This document shows, piece after piece, positions 9,896-18,686 of a stretch of DNA of 64,000 bases. The notes beneath the pieces were generated by a model. That model made no database searches. It was not told where the DNA came from and worked only from the letters and a program-made list of their open reading frames with translations. The first letter of the stretch is position 1; the number at the start of each line of letters is the position of its first letter. The translations under genes were made by a program, and so were the position numbers. Source of the DNA: UBA964 sp031382085 (GTDB lineage Bacteria > Pseudomonadota > Gammaproteobacteria > Steroidobacterales > Steroidobacteraceae); contig JANMYM010000082.1 in NCBI GenBank assembly GCA_031382085.1, positions 1-64,000 on the forward strand. The letters run 5' to 3'.

Positions 9896-10198
9896 ATGCA
9901 ACCATTGACCGTGCTCCTGGGAATCGTGATGGGCTCGACAGTTTCGATCGCCGTAGGGCTGGCGATGACGGTGATTGTGTTCCTGGCCCTGCCAGAATAC
10001 AGCGAGCGCCTGAGCGGCGAGTTCGGGCCCTTGCTGCGGTACTTGCTGGGCGCCACGGTTTTGGCGGCTGCTTCGGTGCTGGCGTTTCTGGGCGAGCTTC
10101 GCCAGCTTGCCTGGCGCCGCAGCGCGAATGCGGCACTGGCGCTTGGGCTCCTCGCGACAATTGCCTGGTACTGGCTGCGGTGGCGAAGCCAAAAGTGA
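9896..10198 (+). CDS. Small integral membrane protein, unknown
   Basis: A 100-residue protein with about three hydrophobic helices (LTVLLGIVMGSTVSIAVGLA, TVIVFLALP, and a C-terminal pair ending in WYWLRWRSQK). The ATG at 9896 is chosen because the hydrophobic N-terminus starts there; the frame upstream is polar and overlaps the start of prc. It is 18 bp upstream of the M28 peptidase and may be co-transcribed with it. No recognised family; function unknown. Confidence 0.6.
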   Translation: MQPLTVLLGIVMGSTVSIAVGLAMTVIVFLALPEYSERLSGEFGPLLRYLLGATVLAAASVLAFLGELRQLAWRRSANAALALGLLATIAWYWLRWRSQK

Positions 10199-10216
10199 CC
10201 AAAGGTAAATAGCACC

Positions 10217-11866
10217 ATGAGTCTTGGACCCCAGGCTGGCTGGTCGGTTCCCGCAGGGGCAGCCTTGTTGTCGATCACCGCGGTCATTGCGGCGGGTCCA
10301 AAGCCCGTCGTTAGTGTCGCGGCTTACGAAAAACATATCGCCGCGTTGGCCAGCGACGAGTTTGAAGGACGCAAGCCTGGCCAGGCTGGTGAGCGCAAGA
10401 CCCTGGATTATCTGCAGGCGGAATTCAAGCGCCTCGGCCTCGCACCGGCCATGAAGGGCGGCTTTCTGCAGGACGTGCCGATGGTCGAAATCACGGCCAG
10501 CAGCGACACCGCCCTGACAATCAAGTACGCAGCTAACACCCGCACGCTGGCGTACCGCACGGACATGGTCATCTGGACCAAGCGTGTGGTGCCGAGCGTC
10601 GAAGTCAGGGCCAGCCCGCTGGTATTTGTCGGCTATGGGGTGGTTGCGCCGGAGTACAACTGGAACGACTACGCCGGTATCGACATGAAGGGCAAGACCG
10701 CGGTAATCCTGGTTAATGATCCGGGGTGGGACGGTGATGATCCCAATTTGTTCAAGGGACTCGCGATGACCTACTACGGCCGCTGGGTCTACAAGTACGA
10801 AGAGGCGATGCGACAGGGCGCAGCGGCGGCGCTGATCGTGCACGAGGAGCGCCCGGCGGCCTATCCCTGGGACACCGTTATCGCCAGCAACGCGGGACCG
10901 AAACTCGATATGGATTCGGCCGACGGCAATCTCGGCCGGGTCGCGCTCGAGGGCTGGATCACGCGCGATGCCGCAGTCCATTTGTTAGCCGACGCGGGCC
11001 AGTCGTATGACGAATTGAAGAAAGCGGCCGCGAAACGCGGCTTCCGGGCGCTGCCCCTCGCGGCAACGATGTCCGGCGGCGTCAATAATGCGATCCGGCG
11101 CGGCAAGTCCGCGAACGTGATCGGCTACTTGCCGGGGCGCAAGCGCCCGGGTGAATACCTCGTCTACAGCGCCCATTGGGACCATCTCGGCAAGGCGTTT
11201 GGCCGCGGCGGCGACCTGATTGCCAATGGCGCCGAGGACAACGCCACCGGAACGGCCGGCATGCTGGCCATCGCCGAGGCATTCGCGCGCGGCCGCCGTC
11301 CGGAGCGCAGCGTGGTGTTTGTCGGACTGACGCTCGAGGAATCCGGCCTGTTAGGTTCGGCCTGGTACGCTGCGAATCCGCCATTTCCGCTGGCGCAGAC
11401 GGTCGCCAATATCAACATCGATGAGCTGCATTTTGGACCCAGATCGCGCGACGTCATCGTGGTCGGTTATGGCGCCTCCGAGCTCGAGGACTATCTTGCG
11501 GACGCCGCCAGGTTTCAGGGGCGCTATCTTGCGCCGGACCCGACGCCGGAGAAGGGCACGTATTACCGCTCGGATCACTTCAATTTCGCCAAGCTGGGCG
11601 TGCCGGCCCTGTACATCAACCACGGCATCGACGAGTTGCTGGGCGGCAAAGCTGCCGGCCAGGCGCGGCGTGACGAATATGTCGCCGTCCGCTATCACAA
11701 GCCAGGCGACGAGTACCGGCCGGGAACGGACTTGAGCGGCGGCGGCGAGGATCTGCAGCTGTTGTACTGGGTGGGGCAGAGGCTTGCTAACGAGCGCAAC
11801 TGGCCCAACTGGCGACCAGGCAACGAATTCCGGGCCACGCGCGATCGCACTCGCGCCATCCATTAG
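10217..11866 (+). CDS. M28-family zinc aminopeptidase with PA domain
   Basis: A 549-residue exported metallopeptidase. It has an N-terminal hydrophobic signal, a protease-associated (PA) domain around residues 130-280 (SPLVFVGYGVVAPEYNW), and an M28 catalytic domain. Metal and catalytic residues are visible in order: His and Asp in SAHWDHLG, Asp in NGAEDNATG, Glu-Glu in TLEESGLLGS, Asp in NINIDEL and His in YRSDHFNFAKLG. The full set supports activity. The family removes N-terminal residues from peptides in the periplasm or outside the cell. Its upstream neighbour is a small membrane protein; nothing here suggests a special substrate. Confidence 0.93.
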   Translation: MSLGPQAGWSVPAGAALLSITAVIAAGPKPVVSVAAYEKHIAALASDEFEGRKPGQAGERKTLDYLQAEFKRLGLAPAMKGGFLQDVPMVEITASSDTALTIKYAANTRTLAYRTDMVIWTKRVVPSVEVRASPLVFVGYGVVAPEYNWNDYAGIDMKGKTAVILVNDPGWDGDDPNLFKGLAMTYYGRWVYKYEEAMRQGAAAALIVHEERPAAYPWDTVIASNAGPKLDMDSADGNLGRVALEGWITRDAAVHLLADAGQSYDELKKAAAKRGFRALPLAATMSGGVNNAIRRGKSANVIGYLPGRKRPGEYLVYSAHWDHLGKAFGRGGDLIANGAEDNATGTAGMLAIAEAFARGRRPERSVVFVGLTLEESGLLGSAWYAANPPFPLAQTVANINIDELHFGPRSRDVIVVGYGASELEDYLADAARFQGRYLAPDPTPEKGTYYRSDHFNFAKLGVPALYINHGIDELLGGKAAGQARRDEYVAVRYHKPGDEYRPGTDLSGGGEDLQLLYWVGQRLANERNWPNWRPGNEFRATRDRTRAIH

Positions 11867-11877
11867 CGGTTCGTTTG

Positions 11878-12165
11878 TTAGCCGCGGCGGCGGCCAACGC
11901 CACCGAAGGGGTCTTTAGGCTGGATCTTATCGCCACCCAGAGCCGGGGGGTCGATGCGGCCACGTTCGCCGGGCTGGAACCGCACCGTGTGGCGGGTGCG
12001 GCTGTAAGGGTTGTAGCCCACCAGGTCTTTCACCGCCGTCTGTGCTGCAGCCTTGGCCGCGGCCTGTTCAGCTTCGCGACGCTTGATGGCTTCCGCCGTC
12101 CGGTCCAGCAGGCGAATTCGCAAGGCGCGTTTGGGTTTGGGTTTGGGGGTGCCGGTGTCGTCCAT
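11878..12165 (-). CDS. Hypothetical basic protein, 95 residues
   Basis: A small, lysine- and arginine-rich protein with a KPKPKRALRIRLLDR start, an alanine-rich charged helix (about residues 25-48) and a glycine/proline/arginine C-terminus ending GGVGRRRG. No family recognised. The start is 2 bp downstream of the stop of the membrane protein encoded just upstream on the same strand, which suggests co-transcription. The TAA stop lies inside a GCTAAC hexamer. It may be a nucleic-acid-binding or disordered protein; this is only an impression from composition. Confidence 0.5.
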   Translation of the reverse strand: MDDTGTPKPKPKRALRIRLLDRTAEAIKRREAEQAAAKAAAQTAVKDLVGYNPYSRTRHTVRFQPGERGRIDPPALGGDKIQPKDPFGGVGRRRG

Positions 12166-12167
12166 CG

Positions 12168-12458
12168 TTAGGTGCGGAGTTTACGCCATACGGTGATCAG
12201 GGTCACGATCAGCAGCGGCCCAAGTGCGGCAAACCAGTATGCGAAGTTGAGTTCCAGCAGTCCCCGCAGGAAATCCACCCAGAGCGACAAGGGCCCGCCC
12301 TTGCCATACGGGCCCAGCGTCAGGCGGCCGGCGATGAAAATGAACCACGGCGCAAGGGTCACACCCGACAGCAGGGCGGCACCGGCAATGACAAGCCTGT
12401 GGTTGGCCACAGTCAGTGTCTGGTACCAGGCCAGGACAGGGGACAGCGGATTCTGCAT
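12168..12458 (-). CDS. Small membrane protein, 96 residues, unknown
   Basis: Two hydrophobic helices are clear: HRLVIAGAALLSGVTLAPWFIFIAG and NFAYWFAALGPLLIVTLIT, joined by a polar loop with GPYGKGGPLSLW, and a basic C-terminal tail (WRKLRT). The start ATG at 12458 is 21 bp from the divergent Gfo/Idh dehydrogenase, so both genes use the same tiny promoter region. A longer frame through the start exists but runs antisense to the dehydrogenase and is not used. Function unknown. Confidence 0.6.
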   Translation of the reverse strand: MQNPLSPVLAWYQTLTVANHRLVIAGAALLSGVTLAPWFIFIAGRLTLGPYGKGGPLSLWVDFLRGLLELNFAYWFAALGPLLIVTLITVWRKLRT

Positions 12459-12479
12459 GGAGCGGATAATATCCGACCC
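12459..12479. promoter_or_regulatory. 21-bp divergent promoter spacer with facing -10 elements
   Basis: Only 21 bp separate two ATGs reading away from each other. The spacer holds the near-palindrome GGATAATATCC, which supplies GATAAT on the plus strand and TATTAT on the minus strand, each about 7-11 nt from its ATG. No Shine-Dalgarno sequence fits on either side. Both messages could therefore be leaderless or nearly so; this is inferred from spacing, and -35 elements would have to lie inside the opposite gene. Confidence 0.45.
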
Positions 12480-13421
12480 ATGCAGAAAATCAGAGCCGCC
12501 GTGATCGGTGTTGGCTATTTGGGCCGCTTTCACGCGCAAAAATATGCGGGGGCCGAGGGTTGTGAGCTGCGGGCGGTGGTCGACACCCGGCCGGAAGCGC
12601 GTGAGACTGTGGGGCGCGAGTTGAATTGTCGAGCCTTGGCGTCGCATCAGTCGCTGCTGGGTGAGGTCGACGCGGTCAGTATCGCGACCATCACACCCGC
12701 GCATTACGCAATCGCCGCCGATTTCCTGCGCCATGGCGCGCATGTGCTGGTGGAGAAACCGATCACGGAGACGGTTGCGCAGGCGCACGAGCTCATTGAC
12801 CTGGCCGTAGCTAACAAGCGGGTGCTGCAGGTCGGGCACCTGGAGCGCTTCAATCCGGCGGTGGTGGCGGCCGAACCGCACCTGCGCGCGCCGCGCTTTA
12901 TCGAATGCCAGAGACTCGCGCCGTTCAAGCAGCGCGGTACGGATGTCAATGTGGTGCTGGATCTGATGATCCATGATATCGATATCATAGAATCTATCGT
13001 GCACAGCGAAATCGAGAGCATCGATGCGGTCGGGTCACCGGTGTTTTCCGATGAGATCGATATCGCCAATGCGCGCCTGCGTTTTGTAAATGGCTGCGTC
13101 GCCAACACCACGGCCAGCCGTGTCAGCCTGAAGACCGAACGCAAGCTGCGCGTGTTCAACGCGGATGCGTACGTGTCGATCGATCTGCAGCAACGCATCC
13201 TGACGGTCGTGCGCAAGCGGGTCGGTGTGGCGGGCGATGCCCTGCCAGTGCAGATCGAAGAGCAGTCGTTTGAACAGGGCGACGCGCTGCGAGCGGAAAT
13301 CGAATCGTTTTTGCATTGCATCCGCGAGGGCCGCCAGCCGGTAGTCACCGGCGAGGATGGCCTGCGCGCCTTACAGACGGCGGTGCGCATCACCGCGCAG
13401 GTGGAAGCAGGAGTCCGATGA
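12480..13421 (+). CDS. Gfo/Idh/MocA-family NAD(P)-dependent oxidoreductase
   Basis: A 313-residue dehydrogenase. The Rossmann motif GVGYLGRFHAQ is at residues 10-20, VEKPI (the conserved catalytic lysine) near residue 95, and the C-terminal half has the family's beta-sheet with DLMIHDIDI. The start is fixed by the Rossmann strand beginning only a few residues in. The protein resembles UDP-GlcNAc 3-dehydrogenases of the GnnA type, which lead to 3-amino lipid A sugars, but no GnnB aminotransferase or lpx gene is adjacent, so the substrate is left open. It overlaps aguB in an ATGA. Confidence 0.85.
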   Translation: MQKIRAAVIGVGYLGRFHAQKYAGAEGCELRAVVDTRPEARETVGRELNCRALASHQSLLGEVDAVSIATITPAHYAIAADFLRHGAHVLVEKPITETVAQAHELIDLAVANKRVLQVGHLERFNPAVVAAEPHLRAPRFIECQRLAPFKQRGTDVNVVLDLMIHDIDIIESIVHSEIESIDAVGSPVFSDEIDIANARLRFVNGCVANTTASRVSLKTERKLRVFNADAYVSIDLQQRILTVVRKRVGVAGDALPVQIEEQSFEQGDALRAEIESFLHCIREGRQPVVTGEDGLRALQTAVRITAQVEAGVR

Positions 13422-14344
13422 ACAAGCAACCCGGGCACCTGCAACCGGCGTCGCGCCTGGTCAAGGTCGCGGCAACCCAATTTGCCTGCGACTGGGATCG
13501 CGCCGGAAATCTCGCCAAGGCCGAGCGGCTGGTGCGCGCGGCGGCCGCGCAGGGCGCGCAGATAATCCTGTTGCAGGAGCTGTTTGAGACTCCGTATTTC
13601 TGCATCGAGCAGGACACGCGGCATCTGGCGCTGGCAACATCCCTGCAGGAGAGCAAGGTGGTGCGGCGTTTTGCGGCGCTGGCCGGCGAGCTCGGCGTGG
13701 TCCTGCCAATCAGCTTTTTTGAGAAGGCGGGCCAGGCATATTTCAACAGCATCGCCATCGCCGATGCCGATGGCCGGGTGTTAGGTGTGTACCGCAAGGC
13801 GCACATACCCAACGGCCCCGGGTACCAGGAGAAAAACTATTTCAGCCCCGGGGATACCGGCTTCAAGGTCTGGAACACGCGCTTTGCGCGCATTGGCGTG
13901 GCTATTTGCTGGGACCAGTGGTTCCCGGAATGCGCGCGCGTCATGGCGTTGATGGGCGCGGAGCTGTTGTTGTACCCCACCGCCATCGGGTCGGAGCCGC
14001 CGCCTGCATTGCAAGTCGACTCGCGCGATCACTGGCAGCGTACGCAGCAGGGGCACGCGGCGGCTAACATGATGCCGCTGATCGCTTCGAATCGATTTGG
14101 ACTGGAGCGCTCGCTGCAGGATCCCGAGCATCTCTACATTCGCTTCCACGGTTCATCGTTCATTACCGATGCCACGGGCGCGAAGCTGGCCGAAGCGGGG
14201 CGCGAGGCTGAGGCGGTGCTGACGGCGCAGTTTGACCTGGAGGAAACGGCGCGCCTGCGCGAGAACTGGTTTGTGTTTCGCGACCGGCGTCCGGAGCTGT
14301 ACGGCGCGTTGCTGTCGCTCGACGGTGGGGCTGATTCAGCCTGA
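13418..14344 (+). CDS. aguB: N-carbamoylputrescine amidase
   Basis: A 308-residue carbon-nitrogen hydrolase that converts N-carbamoylputrescine to putrescine, the last step of the agmatine route. The nitrilase triad is present: Glu in LLQELFETPYFC, Lys in YRKAHIPNGPGYQEK and the nucleophile Cys in CWDQWFPE. The stretches with NYFSPGD and ANMMPLIASNR are typical of AguB. A CAGGAG precedes the ATG, which overlaps the dehydrogenase stop. The usual partner, agmatine deiminase (aguA), is not in the window. The 3' end overlaps the convergent EAL gene by 9 nt. Confidence 0.92.
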   Translation: MNKQPGHLQPASRLVKVAATQFACDWDRAGNLAKAERLVRAAAAQGAQIILLQELFETPYFCIEQDTRHLALATSLQESKVVRRFAALAGELGVVLPISFFEKAGQAYFNSIAIADADGRVLGVYRKAHIPNGPGYQEKNYFSPGDTGFKVWNTRFARIGVAICWDQWFPECARVMALMGAELLLYPTAIGSEPPPALQVDSRDHWQRTQQGHAAANMMPLIASNRFGLERSLQDPEHLYIRFHGSSFITDATGAKLAEAGREAEAVLTAQFDLEETARLRENWFVFRDRRPELYGALLSLDGGADSA

Positions 14345-15754
14345 CGCCGGTCTGATCCGCAGGAAGTCCGGCAGGTCCGGATCGATCAACGCGGAACTGT
14401 CAACGACCACGCGGTCCATCATGCCCTGTTGCAGCACCTCGAGGGCGACCGGCGCCGCGCCGGCAAAACTCTGCACGAAGTCCAGTCCCAGGTTGGCTAA
14501 CAACGAGTTCTCTTCGGTGGTCTCGACCTGCTTGGCGACCGTATGCACGCCGGCCAGGCGCGCCATTTGCGCGATGCCCGATACGACCGCCTGGTGATAG
14601 CGCGAGTCGCTGAGGTCCGTGGTCAGCGCGCGGTCAATCTTGAGCAGCCGCAGCGCCGGCAGGGCTAACAAATCGACGCCGTTATCCTGCAAGGTGAAAT
14701 TGTCGATCACCAGGCCGATCTGCGCGGTCTCGCAGGCGATTGCCAGTCTGTCGATGTCGTGCCTGTGGATGGCCGTCGTGCGATGGTCGACCTCGAGTGC
14801 GACCAGCCCGGGAGGAAGTTGGGCCGCATCCAGGCGGGCGCGTACGCAGTCGACGAAACTCCGGTCTGCCAACGACGATGCGGCGAGATTGACGGAGAAC
14901 TGGCTGGGTTCGTCGCCCCAGGCCTCGAGGTGCTCCCTGAGCCACATTATCAGCCTGGTGATGACGCGCTGGTCCAGATAGCTGGCCGCGCCGCTGGTTT
15001 CCGCGGAATGCAGCAACGAGGTCGGCGCGGATTGTTCACCCGTTTGATTGTCCCGCAGCAAGACTTCGTAGCGGCGGATGCGTAGTTCGGTGTTGAGAGG
15101 CATCAGCCGCTGCGCATGCAAGGCGATGGGAAACTGCCGGACTTCTTCCGTGATGCGATGTTTTCCTGCCAACTCCATGTTAGTGGCTTGCGCTGCGGTG
15201 CATGGCGCGTCCGGGGAGCCATCAGTTGCCGCGACCGGCGGTTTTGCCTGCGCTGCGGCGTTGTTGCCCGCTATGCCAGCGGCGTGCATCAACGCGAGTT
15301 CGCCCCAGTGGCGTGCAGCGCGTACCACGGGAATCGGCAGATCCGGCGCAGCACGGCCTTTGCTGCGCAATCGTTCGCTGGCCACCAGCAGCATGATGAA
15401 TCCCGTAAATACGCCATCGTCGGTGCGGCTGATCAGCAACACCGCGGAGATGCCACTGGGCAACGGCACATCGACCCGTGACGGTGCGATCTTGCCGGCG
15501 AAGGCTTCGAGTGCGGCGCGTACGCCCAGATGTTCGCTGGACGCATTGTCGTGGCCCGAGCGCCAATGGCAGTAGCCGTTGCGATCGTGCAGCGACACAC
15601 CGCGCGCAAACATCGTGGGCAACGAGGCCACGACCCGACGACCGAGGCTGCCCGCATCCAGGCAAACTTGCATCGAGTCTGACGCGTCGCCAGGGCTGTG
15701 CGCGGCGCCGTGCAGAATCGTATGGTTGCCGGTGCGCGAAGTCGAATGCGACAT
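14336..15754 (-). CDS. EAL-domain protein with degenerate catalytic motifs
   Basis: A 472-residue protein with a GAF-like N-terminal half (about residues 25-165, VCLDAGSLG...MLLVASERLR), a low-complexity alanine-rich linker and a C-terminal EAL fold (about 215-450). Key motifs are altered: the signature reads YEVLLR, the metal-binding DDFGTG has become DNFTLQD, and the late AEGVET has become AKQVET, while SVNLAAS, LEVDHR and LKIDRAL are recognisable. Loss of the second Asp and of the late Glu argues against c-di-GMP hydrolysis. It may bind the nucleotide or act through protein contacts. Cytoplasmic; no membrane helix seen. Confidence 0.85.
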   Translation of the reverse strand: MSHSTSRTGNHTILHGAAHSPGDASDSMQVCLDAGSLGRRVVASLPTMFARGVSLHDRNGYCHWRSGHDNASSEHLGVRAALEAFAGKIAPSRVDVPLPSGISAVLLISRTDDGVFTGFIMLLVASERLRSKGRAAPDLPIPVVRAARHWGELALMHAAGIAGNNAAAQAKPPVAATDGSPDAPCTAAQATNMELAGKHRITEEVRQFPIALHAQRLMPLNTELRIRRYEVLLRDNQTGEQSAPTSLLHSAETSGAASYLDQRVITRLIMWLREHLEAWGDEPSQFSVNLAASSLADRSFVDCVRARLDAAQLPPGLVALEVDHRTTAIHRHDIDRLAIACETAQIGLVIDNFTLQDNGVDLLALPALRLLKIDRALTTDLSDSRYHQAVVSGIAQMARLAGVHTVAKQVETTEENSLLANLGLDFVQSFAGAAPVALEVLQQGMMDRVVVDSSALIDPDLPDFLRIRPASG

Positions 15755-15956
15755 AGGGTTGCAATATTAGAGCGCGTTGTGACGCCGATGTCGGCTGCAA
15801 GTCGCAGTTAGCGCTTGAAATCTGGTTATTTGACATATACAGCGCTTGGCCAGCCTGTTTGCGCACGGTCGCTTGCCGGTGGTGCTAACAACAACAGTCA
15901 GCTATTCACCGAGACGCGCAACCGCGTGGCGTTTTCGGCTGATAGAGTGCTGACAG

Positions 15957-16530
15957 ATGGAAAGCAGGATCCGTGCCCGGGTGTGGATCGCGGCGCCAAT
16001 GATTGCTGGCGCGTTTGCGCGGGTTGTTGCGGCCCGAGCCGGTCGGCTGACACCGGATGATTGCACCGTGCGCGCTCGCGACGCGTTGACAGACCCCGGT
16101 TTTGTGGAGATCGACGGTGAAAGCATGCATTTCGTCGATCCGGGGCGGGGACCGGCATTTGTCCTGGTGCACGGCTCGTTTGCCGGCCCGCGCATGTGGA
16201 ATGACCGGGCTTGTCGGGCCCCAGTCCGGCGGGGCGAACCGGCAGCGAGCTGGAATTGCGCATTATCGCCGCATCGACTAACAAACTCGGCGTCGAGCGC
16301 CGGCGACCCGCACGGCAAACCCAATGGCGGCATTCGATCAGACCGTGAGTGACCTTGCTCGCATGGCGGTACCGGCGCTGCTGCTCTGGTCGGACCATGA
16401 TCATGAGTTGCCGCTTGCGGTCATGGGACGTCGTGGCCTCAAGCTGTTAGGATCCAGGGACAAGGAACTGCAAGTGGTCGCGAATTGCGGGCACATTTCG
16501 CTTGAATCGTGGCGGCGGGAGGTTGACGAT
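15957..16530 (+). pseudogene. Broken alpha/beta hydrolase
   Basis: Two pieces of one alpha/beta hydrolase lie in different frames. Frame of 15957 gives an N-terminus ending in the first core strand and oxyanion region (FVEIDGESMHF, FVLVHGSFAGPRMW). The frame of 16324 gives the C-terminal acid and His region (MAVPALLLWSDHDHELPLAV, CGHISLESW). Between them a short stretch in a third frame reads TNKLGVER, which matches the residues just before the nucleophile elbow, but the GxSxG and cap domain are missing. An internal deletion with frameshifts fits best. The 3' piece runs into the start of the cytochrome gene. Confidence 0.75.
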
Positions 16531-17176
16531 GACACTACAACAGCAATCCTGGAACAGCGTCGCCAAGACTCTGCATTGGCTCATTTTTTTCATGGTCCTG
16601 GTGGAAGTGCCGGCCGGGTTCCTGATGGCGAATCTCTATCCATTCGGGCTCAAGTACCGCGACGTCACGCCGCTGGCGCACCTGCTGGCGCAAATCCATC
16701 ACACCAACGGGTTCCTGTTGTTAGGTGTGATGCTGGCGCGCCTCGCCTGGCGCTGGACGAATCCGGCGCCGTCGCTGCCGCAGGACCTGGCGGCGCTGCA
16801 ACGGCGCGGCGCGCGCGGCGTGCAAGGCTTGCTGTACGTGGTATTGATCAGCCTGCCGGTCACTGGTTGGATGGCCATGTCGGTGCTCGCGGATTCCGCG
16901 GCGTTTGGCAAGACCCAGATCTGGTTTTTTACCAACGATGACCTGATCCCACGCATTCTCGAGCCAAAGCCCTTTAACGATCCGCAGGGCTACGGCTATG
17001 TCGCGAAATTTCATCGCTGGCTGGTCTACACCGGCGCAGCATTGCTGACAGTTCACCTGGTCGCGGCACTCGCGCATCAGTTTTGGCGCCGCGACGGTGT
17101 TCTGGCAGGTATGTGGCCGCTGACGGGCGATCGTGGTTCCCCGGGCAGTCGGTCCGGCCAGGCGCCACAGGCCTGA
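16529..17176 (+). CDS. Cytochrome b561 family membrane protein
   Basis: A 215-residue diheme-type b561 with four helices. Candidate heme ligands are the histidines in TLHWLIFF (helix 1), QIHHTNGFLLL (helix 2), FHRWLVYTG (helix 3/4) and TVHLVAALAHQF (helix 4). The ATG at 16529 has a GGGAGG six bases upstream; the longer frame starting 27 nt earlier is not needed. Proteins of this family pass electrons between quinol and periplasmic acceptors or superoxide. It stands just before the lipid operon, with a 43-bp gap, so co-transcription is possible but not required. Confidence 0.9.
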   Translation: MTLQQQSWNSVAKTLHWLIFFMVLVEVPAGFLMANLYPFGLKYRDVTPLAHLLAQIHHTNGFLLLGVMLARLAWRWTNPAPSLPQDLAALQRRGARGVQGLLYVVLISLPVTGWMAMSVLADSAAFGKTQIWFFTNDDLIPRILEPKPFNDPQGYGYVAKFHRWLVYTGAALLTVHLVAALAHQFWRRDGVLAGMWPLTGDRGSPGSRSGQAPQA

Positions 17177-17219
17177 GCTAACAGATGTCAGTCGCAGCGG
17201 TAGCTTCAAGGGAGCGGAC

Positions 17220-18686
17220 GTGATCACGGTCAAGGGTCATCTGCAGTCCGTGCTGGAGTCGGAGAAGGGACCGCACATCGGTGCGCTGTTTGACTTTGAC
17301 GGAACGATCATCGCCGGCTACTCGGCGACGGCGGTTCTGGAGGAGCAGATCAAGCGCGGCGAAATGTCAGCCGAGCAGATCATCGAGACGGCCAATACGA
17401 TCGTTCAGTACGGACTCGGCAGCGTAGGGTTTTCCGGTCTCATGACCGCAGCGGCGCGTTTCATGAAAGGCGTCACCGAGGAAAGCTATCAGAAGTTCGG
17501 CGAAGAACTTTATGAGAAGCACATCGCGCGCAAGATCTATCCGGAATCGCGCGCCTTGATCGAGGCGCATCAGGCCATGGGGCACACGGTCGCCATCGTG
17601 TCCTCGGCGACGCCGTATCAAATTGAGCCGAGCGCGCGCGATCTGAACATACAACATGTTTTGTGTTCCAAGTATGAAGTCAGGAGCGGGGTCTTCACCG
17701 GAAAGATCGTGCGCCCATTGTGTTTTGGCAAGGGCAAGGTGCTGGCCGCGGAGGGGCTCGCGGCCGCTCACGGCCTGGATCTGTCGAAGAGTTTCTTTTA
17801 TTCCGACAGCGACGATGACCTTGAGCTTCTGGAGCGCGTTGGCAAGCCGCGGCCGCTCAATCCTAACGCTGCGCTGGTCAACATTGCCCGCAAGCGCGGT
17901 TGGCCGCTAGACCGGTTCGCCAGTCGCGGCACGCCGATGCCGATCGATTACGCGCGAACGATTCTGGCCATTGGGTCGATGGCGGGCGCTTTCATGGCCG
18001 GCCTGCCAATCTGGGCCCTGACAGGATCGCGGCGCGCCGCGACCAACTTTTCGGTTGGACTGTTCGCGGACCTCGCGACCGCCATCACCGGGGTGACGCT
18101 CGAGGTGCGTGGCGAGAAAAATCTGTGGGGCGCGCGCCCCTGTGTCTTCGTATTCAATCATCAGAGCAAGGCGGACGTCATGATCGTCGCCAAACTCATC
18201 CGGCAGGACATGGGCGGCGTTGGCAAGAAGGAAATCCGCAAGATGCCGGTGATAGGCCAGATTCTGGAATATGCGGGCGTGATCTTCATCGATCGCAGCA
18301 ACAGCGTTGATGCCATCAAGGCGATGGCGCCGTTGGTTGACGCGCTGAAGACCGAAGGCCGGTCCATCTGCATCGCGCCGGAGGGTACTCGTACGCTGAC
18401 TCCCAAACTCGGGCCGTTCAAGAAAGGCGCGTTCCATCTGGCCATGCAGGCGGGCGTGCCTATCGTGCCCATCGTTATTCACAATTCCGGCGACGTCGCG
18501 CCCAAGCATGAGTTTGTCATGCGCCCGGCGAAGGTCAGGGTCGATGTGTTGCCGCCGATCGATACCAGCAAGTGGCGCGCCGAATCGATCGCAGAGCACG
18601 CGAACGAAGTTCGTAGTCTGTTCTTGAAGACACTCGGGCAGCCCGTGCCAAGCGCGCCGCGTCGCAGGCAGCGCGCAGCCCAATGA
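17220..18686 (+). CDS. HAD-IB phosphatase / 1-acylglycerol-3-phosphate acyltransferase fusion
   Basis: A 488-residue two-domain protein. The N-terminal HAD-IB domain has FDFDGTI, SSATPYQ, and DSDDD (residues 20-240); the C-terminal PlsC domain has NHQSKADV, FIDRSN and PEGTRTL (about 310-470). The acyltransferase makes phosphatidate from lysophosphatidate; the phosphatase may act on lipid head-group phosphates. The GTG at 17220 follows AGGGAG and is preferred to the ATG-less upstream extension. It overlaps the next gene (a GPAT) in ATGA, so two successive acylation steps toward phosphatidate are encoded side by side. Confidence 0.92.
   Translation: MITVKGHLQSVLESEKGPHIGALFDFDGTIIAGYSATAVLEEQIKRGEMSAEQIIETANTIVQYGLGSVGFSGLMTAAARFMKGVTEESYQKFGEELYEKHIARKIYPESRALIEAHQAMGHTVAIVSSATPYQIEPSARDLNIQHVLCSKYEVRSGVFTGKIVRPLCFGKGKVLAAEGLAAAHGLDLSKSFFYSDSDDDLELLERVGKPRPLNPNAALVNIARKRGWPLDRFASRGTPMPIDYARTILAIGSMAGAFMAGLPIWALTGSRRAATNFSVGLFADLATAITGVTLEVRGEKNLWGARPCVFVFNHQSKADVMIVAKLIRQDMGGVGKKEIRKMPVIGQILEYAGVIFIDRSNSVDAIKAMAPLVDALKTEGRSICIAPEGTRTLTPKLGPFKKGAFHLAMQAGVPIVPIVIHNSGDVAPKHEFVMRPAKVRVDVLPPIDTSKWRAESIAEHANEVRSLFLKTLGQPVPSAPRRRQRAAQ

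Noticed and set aside
9860..10981. Minus-strand open frame (373 codons) opposite the M28 peptidase start
   Set aside because: Antisense to conserved PA-domain codons; no motif.
15829..15835. TTGACA-like -35 box before the broken hydrolase
   Set aside because: No convincing -10 element at a suitable distance downstream.
15815..16060. 81-codon plus-strand frame before the broken hydrolase
   Set aside because: Starts in an intergenic region without a ribosome site and overlaps the hydrolase remnant in another frame; no resemblance to a protein.
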